Assembly (NCBI RefSeq): GCF_011038885.2
Contig: NZ_CP064952.1
Coordinates: 1,984,001-2,048,000, forward strand
Direction of reading: 5' to 3'
Length of the DNA stretch: 64,000 nt
Source: Schaalia sp. ZJ405
GTDB taxonomy: Bacteria; Actinomycetota; Actinomycetes; Actinomycetales; Actinomycetaceae
The position numbers were made by a program, and so were the translations under genes. Below the pieces are notes generated by a model. That model saw only the letters and a program-made list of their open reading frames with translations. It ran no database searches and was not told the DNA's origin. The first letter of the stretch is position 1. Each line of letters begins with the position of its first letter. Below are positions 38,080 through 47,847 of the stretch, one piece after another.

Positions 38080-38925
38080 ATGTCCACGCCGTCGATCCCG
38101 ACACTGCAACTGCCAACAGGGACCCCGATCCCCCAATTCGGTTTCGGCACGTACAAAGTGACCGAGGGCGTGTACGAGGCTGTATCCCACGCCCTGTCTG
38201 TGGGATACCGTCACATCGACACCGCGCAAATGTATGGGAACGAGGCCGAGGTCGGACGAGCGATCGCTGATTCGAGGATCCCTCGCCAGGACCTGTTCAT
38301 CACCTCGAAACTTAACAACGGCAATCATGAGCCCTCCGACGCACGTTCGTCATTTGATCGTACCCTCGCTGATCTTCGGACCGACTACGTTGACCTCTTC
38401 CTCATTCATTGGCCGATGCCCCTGCGATACAACGGCGATGTCGCCTTGCCCTGGCCAGTTCTCGAAGAGTTCTACGACCAGGGGCGAGCCCGCGCCATCG
38501 GGTTGTCAAATTACGAGCCCGAACACATTGATGCCGTCCTTGACATCGCGCGGATCACCCCTCACGTCTTACAGATCGAAGCGCACCCATTCTTCGCGAA
38601 TAACCAGACCCGACACTACGCTCGGCAGCTGGGGATGGTCACCGAGGCGTGGTCTCCCCTGGCACGCGGACGCGCCGCATCGGACCCGACGCTGAGCGAA
38701 ATTGGGAACGCGTACGGGGTGAGTGCAGCTCAGGTTGCTTTACGTTGGGCAATTCAGCGCGGGGATGTTGTCTTCCCCAAGTCCGTCACTCCCAGTCGCC
38801 AGGAACGCAACCTCGATGTCTTTTCTTTCGAGCTCAGCGCAGCCGACATCGCCCGTATTGACGCATTAGACGAGGGAGAAGAGGGGCGAACCGGTTCGCA
38901 TCCACGCACCCTTAACCGCATCTAG
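38080..38925 (+). CDS. Aldo/keto reductase
   Basis: 281 residues from ATG 38080 with AAGGAG upstream. Tetrad: D and Y in HIDTAQMYGNE, K in ITSKLNNG and H in FLIHWPMP. Cofactor end VFPKSVTPSRQERNLDVFSFEL. It resembles the reductase at 25694 in layout but differs clearly in sequence. Monocistronic; a CTGGTC/GACCAG hairpin (38940-38959) follows. Confidence 0.94.
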   Translation: MSTPSIPTLQLPTGTPIPQFGFGTYKVTEGVYEAVSHALSVGYRHIDTAQMYGNEAEVGRAIADSRIPRQDLFITSKLNNGNHEPSDARSSFDRTLADLRTDYVDLFLIHWPMPLRYNGDVALPWPVLEEFYDQGRARAIGLSNYEPEHIDAVLDIARITPHVLQIEAHPFFANNQTRHYARQLGMVTEAWSPLARGRAASDPTLSEIGNAYGVSAAQVALRWAIQRGDVVFPKSVTPSRQERNLDVFSFELSAADIARIDALDEGEEGRTGSHPRTLNRI

Positions 38926-39009
38926 GGATCCATTGTGCGCTGGTCAACATGTGGACCAGAAGAAGTCCCCGAAGCGACTGTGACCCCAAGTCCGCGATAG
39001 AGTCACCAT

Positions 39010-39420
39010 ATGGCTCAATCCCCGGATCTTGATTATGCATTGTCAACTCTTAAAGCAACTCCCGGAGACGAATATGTCTTCGCCCACCTCGATCACGTTC
39101 CCAGCGGAATTGATCCCTTCGCCGTCATTCACGACGACGACGGCTACACCATTGTTGTTGAGAAGTCTCAGGCCCAATCCATTGGCCTTGACGTATCAAA
39201 GACCTACGCGCAGGTCATCCTCGGCCTCGACGCGAACCTGGATTCCATTGGAATCACGGCGACTATCGCGCAGCTGATGACGGCACGCTCGATTGTTGCG
39301 AATATCATTACCTGCGTCCATCACGATCACCTCTTCGTTCAAGCTGATCGGGCGAACGAAGCCGTTGCAACCCTCACCGACCTGGCAAAGAACGCGCAGG
39401 GGTGGCTTCCTCGCGGCTAA
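39010..39420 (+). CDS. ACT-like domain protein
   Basis: 136 residues that look like two small ACT-type alpha-beta units. The first half has DEYVFAHLDHVPSGIDPFAVIHDDDGYTIVV (in pieces) and the second SIGITATIAQLMTARSIVANIITCVHHDHLFVQ. Such proteins usually bind amino acids or other small ligands; the ligand is unknown. It ends 110 bases before the DUF4921 gene, on the same strand. Confidence 0.72.
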   Translation: MAQSPDLDYALSTLKATPGDEYVFAHLDHVPSGIDPFAVIHDDDGYTIVVEKSQAQSIGLDVSKTYAQVILGLDANLDSIGITATIAQLMTARSIVANIITCVHHDHLFVQADRANEAVATLTDLAKNAQGWLPRG

Positions 39421-39530
39421 CGACGCCGCCGCAGTCACGCCCCAAGGAACGCACGTGGCGAATAGGGATCTTCGCGACGGCGGGCAAGAGATCGCAGGAA
39501 ACACCGGAGGGAACGAGTAGGCTGAGGGAT

Positions 39531-40850
39531 ATGGCAAAGGAGCTTTCACGTGCCGACCGTGCGATCGTGCGATTGGCTGACGGAACCGTCAAACAGCAGA
39601 ATCTCCTCACCGGAACAGAGGTGTGGACGGTACCCGGACGCGGACACCGACCACTGTCGACTCCGCATCCAGATCCAGCGCCAATCTCCGCCGATCGTCA
39701 CGGTGAATTCTGCGCGTTCTGTGAGAAAAAGTATCTTGAGACACCTCCGGAGAAGTCTCGGCTGATTACGCGCGAGGACGGATCATGGGAGGAACTCTCT
39801 CACCTACCCGCCGAGCAGCTCTCCCAGACAACAGCGCAGTTCCGCCGCATCCCGAACCTCTTTGAGATCGTGTCGTACAACTACTGGCACCTCAATCACG
39901 GGCACGTTCCCTCCGAGGCAGAGCAGACCCGGATGGCGGAGTACCTCGCCTCCCCCGCCGGTTACGACCACGTCATGCGACTCGTGCGGGCTCGCCTCAT
40001 GGCATCGGGATCCTCCCAGGAAGAATTCGATGCGATGTCTGATTCCCAGAGGCTCAGCCACGCCAACGGTTTCTTCTCCGGGGGACACGACCTCATTGTT
40101 GCGCGGCGTCACTACGTTGACTCAGCTACGGACAACACGCAGCTGGCAAGTTCGGGCACACTGACGCCTGAGGAACACTACTACTACACGGACTACACGG
40201 CCCGCACAATGCAGGACCTGTATTCCCTTGACCCGGCGGTGCGCTACGTCGCGACCTTCCAGAACTGGCTCAAACCCGCAGGAGCTTCCTTCGATCATCT
40301 CCACAAGCAGCTCGTGGCCATTGATGCTCTCGCCGTTCAGACTCAGGCTGAGCTTGACCGACTGCGTTCGGAGCCGGGAATCTACGATGAGATTTTCAAG
40401 GTCGGAGCCACCCGCAAACTCCTCATCGCACAAAACGATCACGCCGTTGCCTTTGCGGGCTTTGGCCATCGTTTCCCAGGGATCGCGGTGTGGCCGCTGG
40501 GAAGCCCCCGCAACCCGTGGGAAGTATCCGACGAGCAGATGCGAGGGATTTCGGACATTCTTCACGCCGCCCACGCTGCCACCGGACACGAGGTTCCGTG
40601 TAACGAAGAGTGGTATCACCGTCCCCCAACGGTTCACACGCCAATGCGGTGGCGGATCCTCCTCAAATGGAGGATCTCAACTCTTGCCGGATTCGAGGGT
40701 GGAACGCGCATCTACCTCAACACAATCGACCCGTGGCAAGTTGTTGAACGCACCGTGCCTCGTCTTCTGCAGATGCGCGAGGCCGGCCTCGTTGCCCCCA
40801 TGCGCATTGGTGAGGAATGCCGCGTGACACCGGAAATGCTCCGCGATTAA
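39531..40850 (+). CDS. DUF4921 family protein, GalT/HIT-like
   Basis: 439 residues from ATG 39531 (MAKELSRADRAIV); the frame is open back to 39402 but overlaps the previous gene. It resembles galactose-1-phosphate uridylyltransferase: a cysteine pair C61/C64 in FCAFCEKKYLE like the GalT metal site, NHGHVPSEAEQ, and SFDHLHKQLVA where GalT has its HPHxQ nucleophile, followed by WRILLKWRISTLAGFEGGTRIYLN (in pieces). The central H of the nucleophile motif is kept. It probably transfers or removes a nucleotide group, but the substrate is not known. Confidence 0.8.
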   Translation: MAKELSRADRAIVRLADGTVKQQNLLTGTEVWTVPGRGHRPLSTPHPDPAPISADRHGEFCAFCEKKYLETPPEKSRLITREDGSWEELSHLPAEQLSQTTAQFRRIPNLFEIVSYNYWHLNHGHVPSEAEQTRMAEYLASPAGYDHVMRLVRARLMASGSSQEEFDAMSDSQRLSHANGFFSGGHDLIVARRHYVDSATDNTQLASSGTLTPEEHYYYTDYTARTMQDLYSLDPAVRYVATFQNWLKPAGASFDHLHKQLVAIDALAVQTQAELDRLRSEPGIYDEIFKVGATRKLLIAQNDHAVAFAGFGHRFPGIAVWPLGSPRNPWEVSDEQMRGISDILHAAHAATGHEVPCNEEWYHRPPTVHTPMRWRILLKWRISTLAGFEGGTRIYLNTIDPWQVVERTVPRLLQMREAGLVAPMRIGEECRVTPEMLRD

Positions 40851-40949
40851 GTCACCGGCAGTACCTGAGCTCTGCGTCTCTTCACCACTTTCAGCTGTGC
40901 GTCCTTCTGCTAGGCGTCGCCCGGGGCGCTGAAACGGGGTCGTTGCGTT

Positions 40950-42263
40950 TTAATGTGCTGCCAGTCCCCTGGCCCACAGTTCACCCCATGTGGCTGTTGC
41001 CTCAATCGCCGCGGAGTCGAGATCGCCAACTGAAGGGTCGGCCGTGAGGAACCACTGCGCGGCGGTATCGGCGCGCACGTCCTCGTTCATTGGATCGATG
41101 GCACCGGCAACGGCGAGGCTTCTTTGCGTTCGCCGAGTACTCAGCCACGCAATGAAAGACTCTGCTCCGTCACTGGCCGCAGGTCCCGATGCGACATACA
41201 GGATGCGCTTGACGCACGTCGCGGGAATCGGCGCGGCAACACTTTCGCTTCCCGAGTTATTGAGTGCGAGGGTCGCAAGCGAACGTGGCGCAACAACAAG
41301 AGGGATTGACGAGGGCGAGGCCGCATCTTCCTCGGCCCGGCTCGAATGTCCGGCGGAGTCACCCTCGGACGTGCTCAAGGCAGGTTTGTCAGATGCAGCC
41401 GTGTCCCCTAAATCTCCGGGGACCGGGGAATCGTGGGCACCGATACCCGGGGTGAGCGCCAGGCGGGTCCAATAGGCTTGAGGAATCACCCGCGCGCCGG
41501 TCCATGCTCGAATCGCATCCGCGGCGGTGGGGGTCACGGTGAGTGCGTGCTGAGCGTTCTTCACCCAGTCGTCGACTGTGCCATTCGTTGCCATCCCAAT
41601 GGATTGGGTGAAAGAACGTCCAATACTTGTCACTTTCGGATCCGGAACACTGAGTTTCGGTGCGTCCGCTGCTGACAGCTCAGCAAGGCTCGTTGGCAGG
41701 GGCAGAGCATTGGCACTAAACCACCGGGAATCAGCGATGACGCACACGTCGTCTCGTCCGTAGGCAACACCGGCGAGAGCCTGCGGGAGTTCAGTGCCTT
41801 CCGGGGTCCGCGTATCCTCGGGTGTCGTTGACGCGATTGTTCCTGCGCTCGCTGCACTTCCCGCATCCGTTGCATCAAGCCCAGCGACGACATCGGCGTG
41901 AGCATGCTCCAGGTCAGCTGCCGATTCCACTTCCACCACCGACAGAGTAAATCCCGTCTCCGCTGTGAATTGTTGAGCGACTTCCTCGGGGAGGCGAGCA
42001 CCACCGATGAGGGCGAGAGTGACCTCACCGTGTCCTTTGCGTGGGTGAGGCTCAGCGGATTGGCCGCTCTGTGCGCCGTCGGATCCCGCTGCATAGCCCC
42101 CGGGAAGGATCGCGTGATCAAAGGGGTTATCGGGGGCGTTCGAGGACACCGACGGGGAGCATCCCGCAACAATAAGGCTCAGGGCCGAGGCCGAGGCGCC
42201 CACACGCAGAACCGACATCGCTCGGAGGCGCTCGGCCAGTGTTTTTAGTGGTTGAGCGATCAT
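40950..42263 (-). CDS. Substrate-binding lipoprotein, thiamine-type (TbpA-like)
   Basis: 437 residues from ATG 42263 with GGGAGGA upstream; the longer open frame has no support. Lipobox LIVAGC puts the lipid on C35. The fold follows family 1/6 periplasmic binding proteins: VTLALIGGARLPEEVAQQFTAETGF, GVAYGRDDVCVIADSRWF, LAELSAADAPKLSVPDP and a late FIAWLSTRRTQRSL. Similar proteins bind thiamine, but no TPP riboswitch is seen upstream and no permease or ATPase is adjacent. Two acidic low-complexity insertions (about 45-75 and 305-345) are unusual. Repeat copies lie in it (41078) and upstream (42346). Confidence 0.75.
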   Translation of the reverse strand: MIAQPLKTLAERLRAMSVLRVGASASALSLIVAGCSPSVSSNAPDNPFDHAILPGGYAAGSDGAQSGQSAEPHPRKGHGEVTLALIGGARLPEEVAQQFTAETGFTLSVVEVESAADLEHAHADVVAGLDATDAGSAASAGTIASTTPEDTRTPEGTELPQALAGVAYGRDDVCVIADSRWFSANALPLPTSLAELSAADAPKLSVPDPKVTSIGRSFTQSIGMATNGTVDDWVKNAQHALTVTPTAADAIRAWTGARVIPQAYWTRLALTPGIGAHDSPVPGDLGDTAASDKPALSTSEGDSAGHSSRAEEDAASPSSIPLVVAPRSLATLALNNSGSESVAAPIPATCVKRILYVASGPAASDGAESFIAWLSTRRTQRSLAVAGAIDPMNEDVRADTAAQWFLTADPSVGDLDSAAIEATATWGELWARGLAAH

Positions 42264-42345
42264 GCCTTTGTCCTCCCTCGGTTCGGTGGTGACAATGCGC
42301 GTTGGGACAGGCGGTCGTGGGGATACCAGAGTGGGCAAACGACCG

Positions 42346-42354
42346 CGTCCTCGT
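42346..42354 (-). repeat. Dispersed word CGTCCTCGT, upstream of the binding-protein gene
   Basis: GCGTCCTCGTCCCTG, 83 bases before the lipoprotein start in the divergent gap to the DUF4235 gene. Confidence 0.7.
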
Positions 42355-42485
42355 CCCTGCCAGGCACAGTGTAGGTGGGAGCTCAGCAAAATCGGCGGAT
42401 CTTCCTCGGCGTGAAGCACTGTGAGCCATATTGCGGCATGATTAGATGACGAAGTGAATTCGTTGGTATTGACGGAAGGAATATC

Positions 42486-42746
42486 ATGGAAGATCTCGGT
42501 TGGAAGATCGCCAGTGCTGCTGCTCTCGGTTTGTCTGCCCTCGTTGCATCGAAAGTAACGGAGTTTGGCTGGAAGGCCGTGACAGGGCACGATATTCCGC
42601 GTGAAGACCAGGATGAGGCGTCGCTGGTCTCCCTCGTCCTTTTCGCTGCTGCCTCCGCCGCAGTTGTTTCCGTTGCGCAGCGTTACGCGATTCGTGGTGC
42701 GAAGAAGTGGTACGGACCGGGTAATCAGCCCGGTATCGAGGCCTAA
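42486..42746 (+). CDS. DUF4235 small membrane protein
   Basis: 86 residues. Two hydrophobic segments (LGWKIASAAALGLSALVASKV, split, and SLVLFAAASAAVVSVAQRYA) and the WKAVTGHDIPREDQDEASL loop are typical of the actinobacterial DUF4235 family. Function unknown. RBS GGAAGGA. It converges on the sterol carrier-like gene, with a GGTGCGC/GCGCACC palindrome (42754-42767) between them. Confidence 0.88.
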   Translation: MEDLGWKIASAAALGLSALVASKVTEFGWKAVTGHDIPREDQDEASLVSLVLFAAASAAVVSVAQRYAIRGAKKWYGPGNQPGIEA

Positions 42747-42788
42747 GCGGTGTGGTGCGCGCGCACCGCACCCACCATCATCGGCCCT

Positions 42789-43211
42789 CTATGCCTTGTG
42801 CTCCCCGGGCACGCCGATGCCGTCGAGGGGAAGGTAAGCGGACAGGTCGGTTCGCTCCCCTGATGCCACGACACGCCCGTTTTTGGTGACTTCCGCCCAG
42901 TCGGTGTGCCCCGTGACCAATTCCAGCCACGTGTGGGGATCCGTTTCGATAACCGCCGGAGGGGTTCCCCTCCGGTGTGTTGTTCCCTGAAGAATCTGGA
43001 CGGCGCCAGCGGGGGGCACGCGAACTTCAACGCTGCGGCCCGGATAGAGGATCCCCAATTCTTCGAGGGTAAAACGCACTGCGGTCGCCAGTGTGCGCCG
43101 AGCAGTGTCGTCCCCTTGCTCAACCCACGCGGCCACAGCCCTCATCCCATCGGCTGGATCAATTTTTCTCTTCGCCACGACTGATCCTTTCGCCACATCC
43201 ACTGACTCCAC
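42789..43211 (-). CDS. Sterol-carrier family protein
   Basis: 140 residues. The beta-strand/helix pattern VRFTLEELGILYPGRSVEVRVPPAG, then PAVIETDPHTWLELVTG, TDWAEVTKNGRV and GERTDLSAYLPL, is that of an actinobacterial SCP2-like group often found near purine genes. It may bind a lipid-like ligand; the role is unknown. A terminator separates it from purL, so it is probably transcribed on its own or by readthrough. Confidence 0.8.
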   Translation of the reverse strand: MESVDVAKGSVVAKRKIDPADGMRAVAAWVEQGDDTARRTLATAVRFTLEELGILYPGRSVEVRVPPAGAVQILQGTTHRRGTPPAVIETDPHTWLELVTGHTDWAEVTKNGRVVASGERTDLSAYLPLDGIGVPGEHKA

Positions 43212-43259
43212 CGCAGGCGCTCATCGCTCCTATGGCATCGCAGCGTAGGGGCGCCAACG

Positions 43260-43299
43260 GTTCGGGGGCCGGGTCACCACACGTGACCAGCCCCCGAAC
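43260..43299 (-). terminator. Terminator after purL
   Basis: GTTCGGGGGC (43260-43269) pairs with GCCCCCGAAC (43290-43299), with a nested GGTCAC/GTGACC stem inside. It lies between purL and the sterol-carrier gene. Confidence 0.8.
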
Positions 43300-43303
43300 T
43301 GTT

Positions 43304-45694
43304 TCAGCGATGAGTGCTCTCTGAGAAGCGAGTGCGCAGCGCAGACTCCGACTGAGAACGCAAGTCCTCGATGGAGACAATCCAGCCGGTCTCGAAACCT
43401 TCCTCTGCCAGGAGGTCGGTGCCGGTCACAGCCAGCATGTCGCCACCGGTCGTTCCGATGCGCTGTGCTGTCACGCCTTCGGCTTCGGCCGCAGCAACGA
43501 CCGCGGGGAGCGCTTCCTCGGCAACAGCAACGATGGCGCGTGCCTGAGATTCGCTGAGCAACTTCTCAAAGTCACCCATGCCGTCAGCGCCGGCGATCTG
43601 CGACAGGTCAAAGGAACCACCGATACCGAAACGTAGGCACGAGTCAACGAGCGTCTGAGCGAGGCCGCCATTTGACAGGTCGTGAGCTGCGCGCACGAGG
43701 GGACGACCATCGGGCCCGTCATGTTCGCTGAGCGCACGGATGACATTGCCCAGGGCAACTTCGGCCTGGAGGTCGACCTTCGGCGGGAGCCCGCCGAGGT
43801 GATCGTGAACGATGCGCGCCCACGCAGACCCATCAAACTCGTCGTACGTGTCTCCCAGGAGGACCACGGCAAGCCCTTCCTCGGTGAAGCCCGAGGGATT
43901 CGCACGGGTCACGTCCTGAAGGATGCCGAGCATACCAACAACCGGCGTGGGGTTAATTGACGAGGTCGGCAGCCCTTTCTCGGTGCCGGATGAGTTGTAC
44001 AGCGAGACGTTACCACCGGTGACCGGGATCCCCAGTTCAACACATCCATCGGACAGGGCGGTCATCGCGGTGACCAACTGCCACATCGCATCCGTATCCT
44101 CGGGGTTACCGAAGTTCAGACAGTCGGTGATCGCCACTGGCTGTGCGCCAACAACGGCGACATTACGGTAGGACTCAGCCAGCGCTTGCTTCGCTCCCTC
44201 AGCCGGATCGAGCTTCGTGTACCAGCCGTTCGCGTCGGTTGAAAGTGCAACACCGAGGCCAGATTCCTCATCAACACGGATCACACCCGCGTCGTCGGGC
44301 TGAGCGAGGGCTGTGTTGCCCTGAACGTAGCGGTCGTACTGGTCGGTAATCCAGCTCTTCGAGGCCTGGTTGACGTTCGAGAGAACAGCGTTGAGATCTT
44401 CGATGAGCTTCACCGCAGTATCCGGGCGAGCCAGTCGCTTCGAGGAATCGTCCTGAAGGGCGTCCTGCCAGGCGGGGCGCGCGTAGGGGCGATCGTAGAC
44501 GGGTCCGTCGTGGGCAACGGTCTTCGGATCGACGTCAACGATGCGCTGACCGAAGTGGTCGATGGTCAGGCGTCCATTTCCCGTGAGGTGACCGATGACG
44601 GCGGCTTCAACATCCCATTTGTCGATGATCTCGAAGAAACGGTCGCGGTCGTCGGGGGTGACGATCGCCATCATGCGTTCCTGGGATTCCGACATGAGGA
44701 TTTCACCGGCGGTCAGCGTCGGGTCACGCAGGAGAACATTTTCGAGGTCGACGTGCATGCCCGAATCACCGTTGGACGCAAGCTCCGAGGTCGCGCAGGA
44801 AATACCTGCGGCACCGAGGTCCTGAATTCCTTGAACAACACCTGCGTGGAAGAGTTCAAGGCAACATTCGATGAGGACTTTCTCCATGAAAGGGTCGCCG
44901 ACCTGCACGGATGGGCGTTTCGCTGGCATCCCGTCTTCGAAAGTTTCCGACGCGAGGATCGACGCACCACCAATGCCGTCGCCGCCGGTGCGCGCTCCGA
45001 ACAGCACAACGAGATTGCCTTCACCGGTGGCGTTCGCCAGGTGAATATCTTCGTGGCGAAGCGTTCCGATGCATAGGGCATTGACCAGGGGGTTGCCCTG
45101 GTAGGACGGGTCAAATTCGGTTTCACCACCGATGTTCGGCAGGCCCAGGCAGTTTCCGTAGCCACCAACACCGGAGACAACGCCGTGGACAACGCGGGCG
45201 GTATCAGGATGATCGACGGCGCCAAAACGCAGCTGATCCATGACGGCAACAGGGCGGGCACCCATCGAGATGATATCGCGGACGATTCCGCCGACACCTG
45301 TGGCTGCACCCTGGTAGGGCTCAACGAAGGACGGGTGGTTATGGGATTCAACCTTGAAGGTCACAGCCCATCCGCGGCCAATGTCAACAACTCCGGCGTT
45401 CTGGCCCATGCCAACGAGGAGGTGACGACGCATCTCATCGGTTGTGCGGGCGCCGAATTGCTCGGCAAGGTGTTTCTTCGATGACTTGTAGGAGCAGTGT
45501 TCCGACCACATCACCGAGTACATGGCGAGCTCGGCGTTCGTCGGACGGCGGCCAAGGATGTGGCAGATCTTGAGATACTCGTCCTCTTTGAGGCCGAGTT
45601 CCTTCCACGGCATGTCCTTGGTTGGGGTTGCTGCGGCATCCTCAACGGTGTCGGGATGCTCGCGTGAAGTAGTGGGGGTGGATTCAACGGTCAT
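43304..45694 (-). CDS. purL: Phosphoribosylformylglycinamidine synthase, large subunit
   Basis: 796 residues, the small-form PurL that works with PurS and PurQ. It converts FGAR to FGAM with ATP and ammonia from PurQ. Marks: [19 protein letters not shown] (H in the active site), [33 protein letters not shown] (in pieces), [13 protein letters not shown], and the second half with [25 protein letters not shown] and [15 protein letters not shown] repeat copy (45722) sits in the 51-base gap to purQ. Length and domain order are normal for the family. Confidence 0.97.
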   Translation of the reverse strand: MTVESTPTTSREHPDTVEDAAATPTKDMPWKELGLKEDEYLKICHILGRRPTNAELAMYSVMWSEHCSYKSSKKHLAEQFGARTTDEMRRHLLVGMGQNAGVVDIGRGWAVTFKVESHNHPSFVEPYQGAATGVGGIVRDIISMGARPVAVMDQLRFGAVDHPDTARVVHGVVSGVGGYGNCLGLPNIGGETEFDPSYQGNPLVNALCIGTLRHEDIHLANATGEGNLVVLFGARTGGDGIGGASILASETFEDGMPAKRPSVQVGDPFMEKVLIECCLELFHAGVVQGIQDLGAAGISCATSELASNGDSGMHVDLENVLLRDPTLTAGEILMSESQERMMAIVTPDDRDRFFEIIDKWDVEAAVIGHLTGNGRLTIDHFGQRIVDVDPKTVAHDGPVYDRPYARPAWQDALQDDSSKRLARPDTAVKLIEDLNAVLSNVNQASKSWITDQYDRYVQGNTALAQPDDAGVIRVDEESGLGVALSTDANGWYTKLDPAEGAKQALAESYRNVAVVGAQPVAITDCLNFGNPEDTDAMWQLVTAMTALSDGCVELGIPVTGGNVSLYNSSGTEKGLPTSSINPTPVVGMLGILQDVTRANPSGFTEEGLAVVLLGDTYDEFDGSAWARIVHDHLGGLPPKVDLQAEVALGNVIRALSEHDGPDGRPLVRAAHDLSNGGLAQTLVDSCLRFGIGGSFDLSQIAGADGMGDFEKLLSESQARAIVAVAEEALPAVVAAAEAEGVTAQRIGTTGGDMLAVTGTDLLAEEGFETGWIVSIEDLRSQSESALRTRFSESTHR

Positions 45695-45721
45695 GTGCTT
45701 TCCGTTCGTTTCTACGCGGGG

Positions 45722-45730
45722 ACGAGGACG
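45722..45730 (+). repeat. Dispersed word ACGAGGACG between purQ and purL
   Basis: GGGGACGAGGACGAGGGTT inside the purQ-purL gap, in the middle of an operon. Confidence 0.75.
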
Positions 45731-45745
45731 AGGGTTGGGCAGCGC

Positions 45746-46456
45746 TTAGCCAACAAGAGCATGAAGAACGGACTGGAAGATCTTCAGGCCTTCCGTGCCG
45801 CCGTGCCCGGCGGATGCGCCATGCTCATCGGTACTCAGCGGACCAAAGCCAGCCTCGATCGCATGCTCAGGGTGAGGCATCAGGCCAACGACGTTACCGC
45901 GGTCATTCGTGATTCCGGCGATGTCATTGGCGGAACCGTTGGGGTTGAGATCAACGTATCGAAACACAACGCGTCCTTCACCTTCAAGCCGCTCAAGCTC
46001 CTGAGGCGAAGCCTGGAAGTTTCCTTCGCCGTTTTTCAACGGAACAGTGAGGATCTCATCTCGTTCATAGAGCGCTGTCCACGCAGTATCCGGGTTTTCA
46101 ACGCGAAGAACTTGATCACGGCAGAAGAACTTCTGATGATCGTTGCGAATCAGCGCGCCGGGAAGCAGATGAGATTCACACAGCACCTGGAAGCCGTTGC
46201 AGATCCCCAGAACAGGCATACCTGACTTGGCGGCGCGCACGACCTCCCCCATGACGGGAGCAACCGCGGCGATCGCTCCGCAGCGCAGGTAGTCGCCGTA
46301 GGAGAATCCACCCGGGAGAATCACGGCGTCAACGCCTCTGAGGTCTGCGTCCTTGTGCCACAGGGCAATGGACTCGCCACCTGCGAGTCGAACCGCGCGT
46401 GCCGCGTCGCGGTCATCAAGAGTGCCGGGGAAGGTGACTACACCGATTCGGGTCAC
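45746..46456 (-). CDS. purQ: Phosphoribosylformylglycinamidine synthase, glutaminase subunit
   Basis: 236 residues, class I glutaminase that supplies ammonia to PurL. Nucleophile C86 in [11 protein letters not shown], with H and E in [10 protein letters not shown]. It starts with [18 protein letters not shown] start overlaps the purS stop in GTGA (46453-46456), so the two are translationally coupled. Confidence 0.97.
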   Translation of the reverse strand: MTRIGVVTFPGTLDDRDAARAVRLAGGESIALWHKDADLRGVDAVILPGGFSYGDYLRCGAIAAVAPVMGEVVRAAKSGMPVLGICNGFQVLCESHLLPGALIRNDHQKFFCRDQVLRVENPDTAWTALYERDEILTVPLKNGEGNFQASPQELERLEGEGRVVFRYVDLNPNGSANDIAGITNDRGNVVGLMPHPEHAIEAGFGPLSTDEHGASAGHGGTEGLKIFQSVLHALVG

Positions 46457-46734
46457 TTGGTGCCTCCCGCGTAACGCGGGTCGTCCTCGTCAATAGCCTC
46501 AACACGGACGACGTCTTCAATGATCGGGTTGGAGAGAACTTCCTCGGCGGCGCGACGTGCGTCAGCGAGAAGCTCGTCGGTGACGGGGCCGTCCACGGAC
46601 AGGTGGAAGCACTTGCCCTGACGAACGGCAGTGAAGCGAGAAATCCCCAGCCTCGGCAGCGCCGAACTCACTGCTTTCCCCTGCGGGTCTAGGATCTCCG
46701 GCTTCGGCATCACTTCCACGATGATTCGCCCCAC
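46453..46734 (-). CDS. purS: Phosphoribosylformylglycinamidine synthase, PurS subunit
   Basis: 93 residues from GTG 46734 with AAGGAGG seven bases upstream; the longer open frame lacks a ribosome site. PurS pattern: [42 protein letters not shown] and [15 protein letters not shown]. It joins PurL and PurQ into the active complex. A repeat copy (46482) codes the acidic end IDEDDP. Confidence 0.93.
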   Translation of the reverse strand: MGRIIVEVMPKPEILDPQGKAVSSALPRLGISRFTAVRQGKCFHLSVDGPVTDELLADARRAAEEVLSNPIIEDVVRVEAIDEDDPRYAGGTK

Positions 46735-46837
46735 GGCGTTCCTCCTTGTTTTGGTGCTTCCTAATTTCGGTGGTGGTGTTCTTGACCAACAGTCTGATGA
46801 TGTCATCGCCGCCGGCTTTCGGCATGCGGTGTCGGAC

Positions 46838-47800
46838 TCATGAGAGAACCGGCTCTGTGCCGGTAATCCTCTTAAAGGCTTCGATGTAGCGGTCTCGCGT
46901 GGCAGCAACAACGTCTTGAGGTAACTGTGGTGGCTGCTCGGAGCTGGATTTCTCCCACCCGGATGCGGGTGATGTCAACCAGTCACGCAGATACTGCTTA
47001 TCGAAGCTCGGAGTTGCGTGTCCCTCGACCCACTGGTCGGCCGGCCAGAAACGCGAGGAATCGGGGGTGAGGATTTCGTCAGCGAGGACGATCTTTCCGC
47101 TTTCTGGATCGATACCGAACTCGAACTTCGTGTCAGCGAGGATCACCCCACGCTCAGCGGCAATCGATCGCGCTTTGTCGTAAATAGCCAAAGAGAGGTC
47201 GCGGAGCTTCTCGGCAACGTCGCGGCCAACCATCTGTGCGGCGCGGTCAAAGGTAATGTTCTCGTCGTGGTCGCCAACCTCGGCCTTTGCTGCGGGAGTG
47301 AAAACTGGCTGCTCAAGACGGGATGCTTCGGTGAGACCGGGGGGAAGGGGGACGCCGCATACCGCGCGCTTTTCTCGATACTCCACCAGCCCCGACCCGG
47401 TGAGATAGCCGCGAACCACACATTCGATGGGGATCATGTCGAGGGCCTTGCAGACAACCGCACGGCCGGCAACCTGCTCGGGAACATCGGGGGCGTCCGT
47501 CGCAATGAGGTGGTTGTCCACGATGTCGCTCATCTGACCCATCCACCAGATCGCCAACTGGTTGAGGATCTTGCCTTTGTCGGGGATCAGCGTCGGAAGA
47601 ATAACGTCATAGGCGCTGATCCGGTCCGTTGTCACCATGAGGAGACGGTCATGCGCTGCGCGGGGCGCACCGGCGTCCACCGACGTCACGTCCTCGCTGT
47701 GAGACGTGGCCCCCTCAGCGGACGTGCTCGCGGGGACGTAAATCTCACGGACCTTCCCAGCACTCAGATGCGTCCATCCCGATAGTTCCAGATTGTCCAT
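46838..47800 (-). CDS. purC: SAICAR synthase
   Basis: 320 residues from ATG 47800 with AAGGAG upstream; an ATG at 47815 has none. It joins aspartate to CAIR using ATP. Family marks: HLSAGKVREIY, DRLLMVTTDRISAYDVILPT, PIECVVRGYLTGSG, DTKFEFGID, LADEILTPDSSRFW and PSFDKQYLRDWL. It has a 25-residue S/E/A-rich insertion after residue 24 (ASTSAEGATSHSEDVTSVDA), which most PurC proteins lack. 103 bases lie between it and purS. Confidence 0.96.
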   Translation of the reverse strand: MDNLELSGWTHLSAGKVREIYVPASTSAEGATSHSEDVTSVDAGAPRAAHDRLLMVTTDRISAYDVILPTLIPDKGKILNQLAIWWMGQMSDIVDNHLIATDAPDVPEQVAGRAVVCKALDMIPIECVVRGYLTGSGLVEYREKRAVCGVPLPPGLTEASRLEQPVFTPAAKAEVGDHDENITFDRAAQMVGRDVAEKLRDLSLAIYDKARSIAAERGVILADTKFEFGIDPESGKIVLADEILTPDSSRFWPADQWVEGHATPSFDKQYLRDWLTSPASGWEKSSSEQPPQLPQDVVAATRDRYIEAFKRITGTEPVLS

Positions 47801-47847
47801 CGTGCTCTCCTTCACGTCCCTTGCCCCGGTGAGTCTGCGATCTGCGG

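Noticed and set aside
42264..42485. TPP riboswitch before the thiamine-type binding protein
   Set aside because: The conserved CTGAGA and ACCTGATCTGGATAATGCCAG-type elements are not present in this gap.
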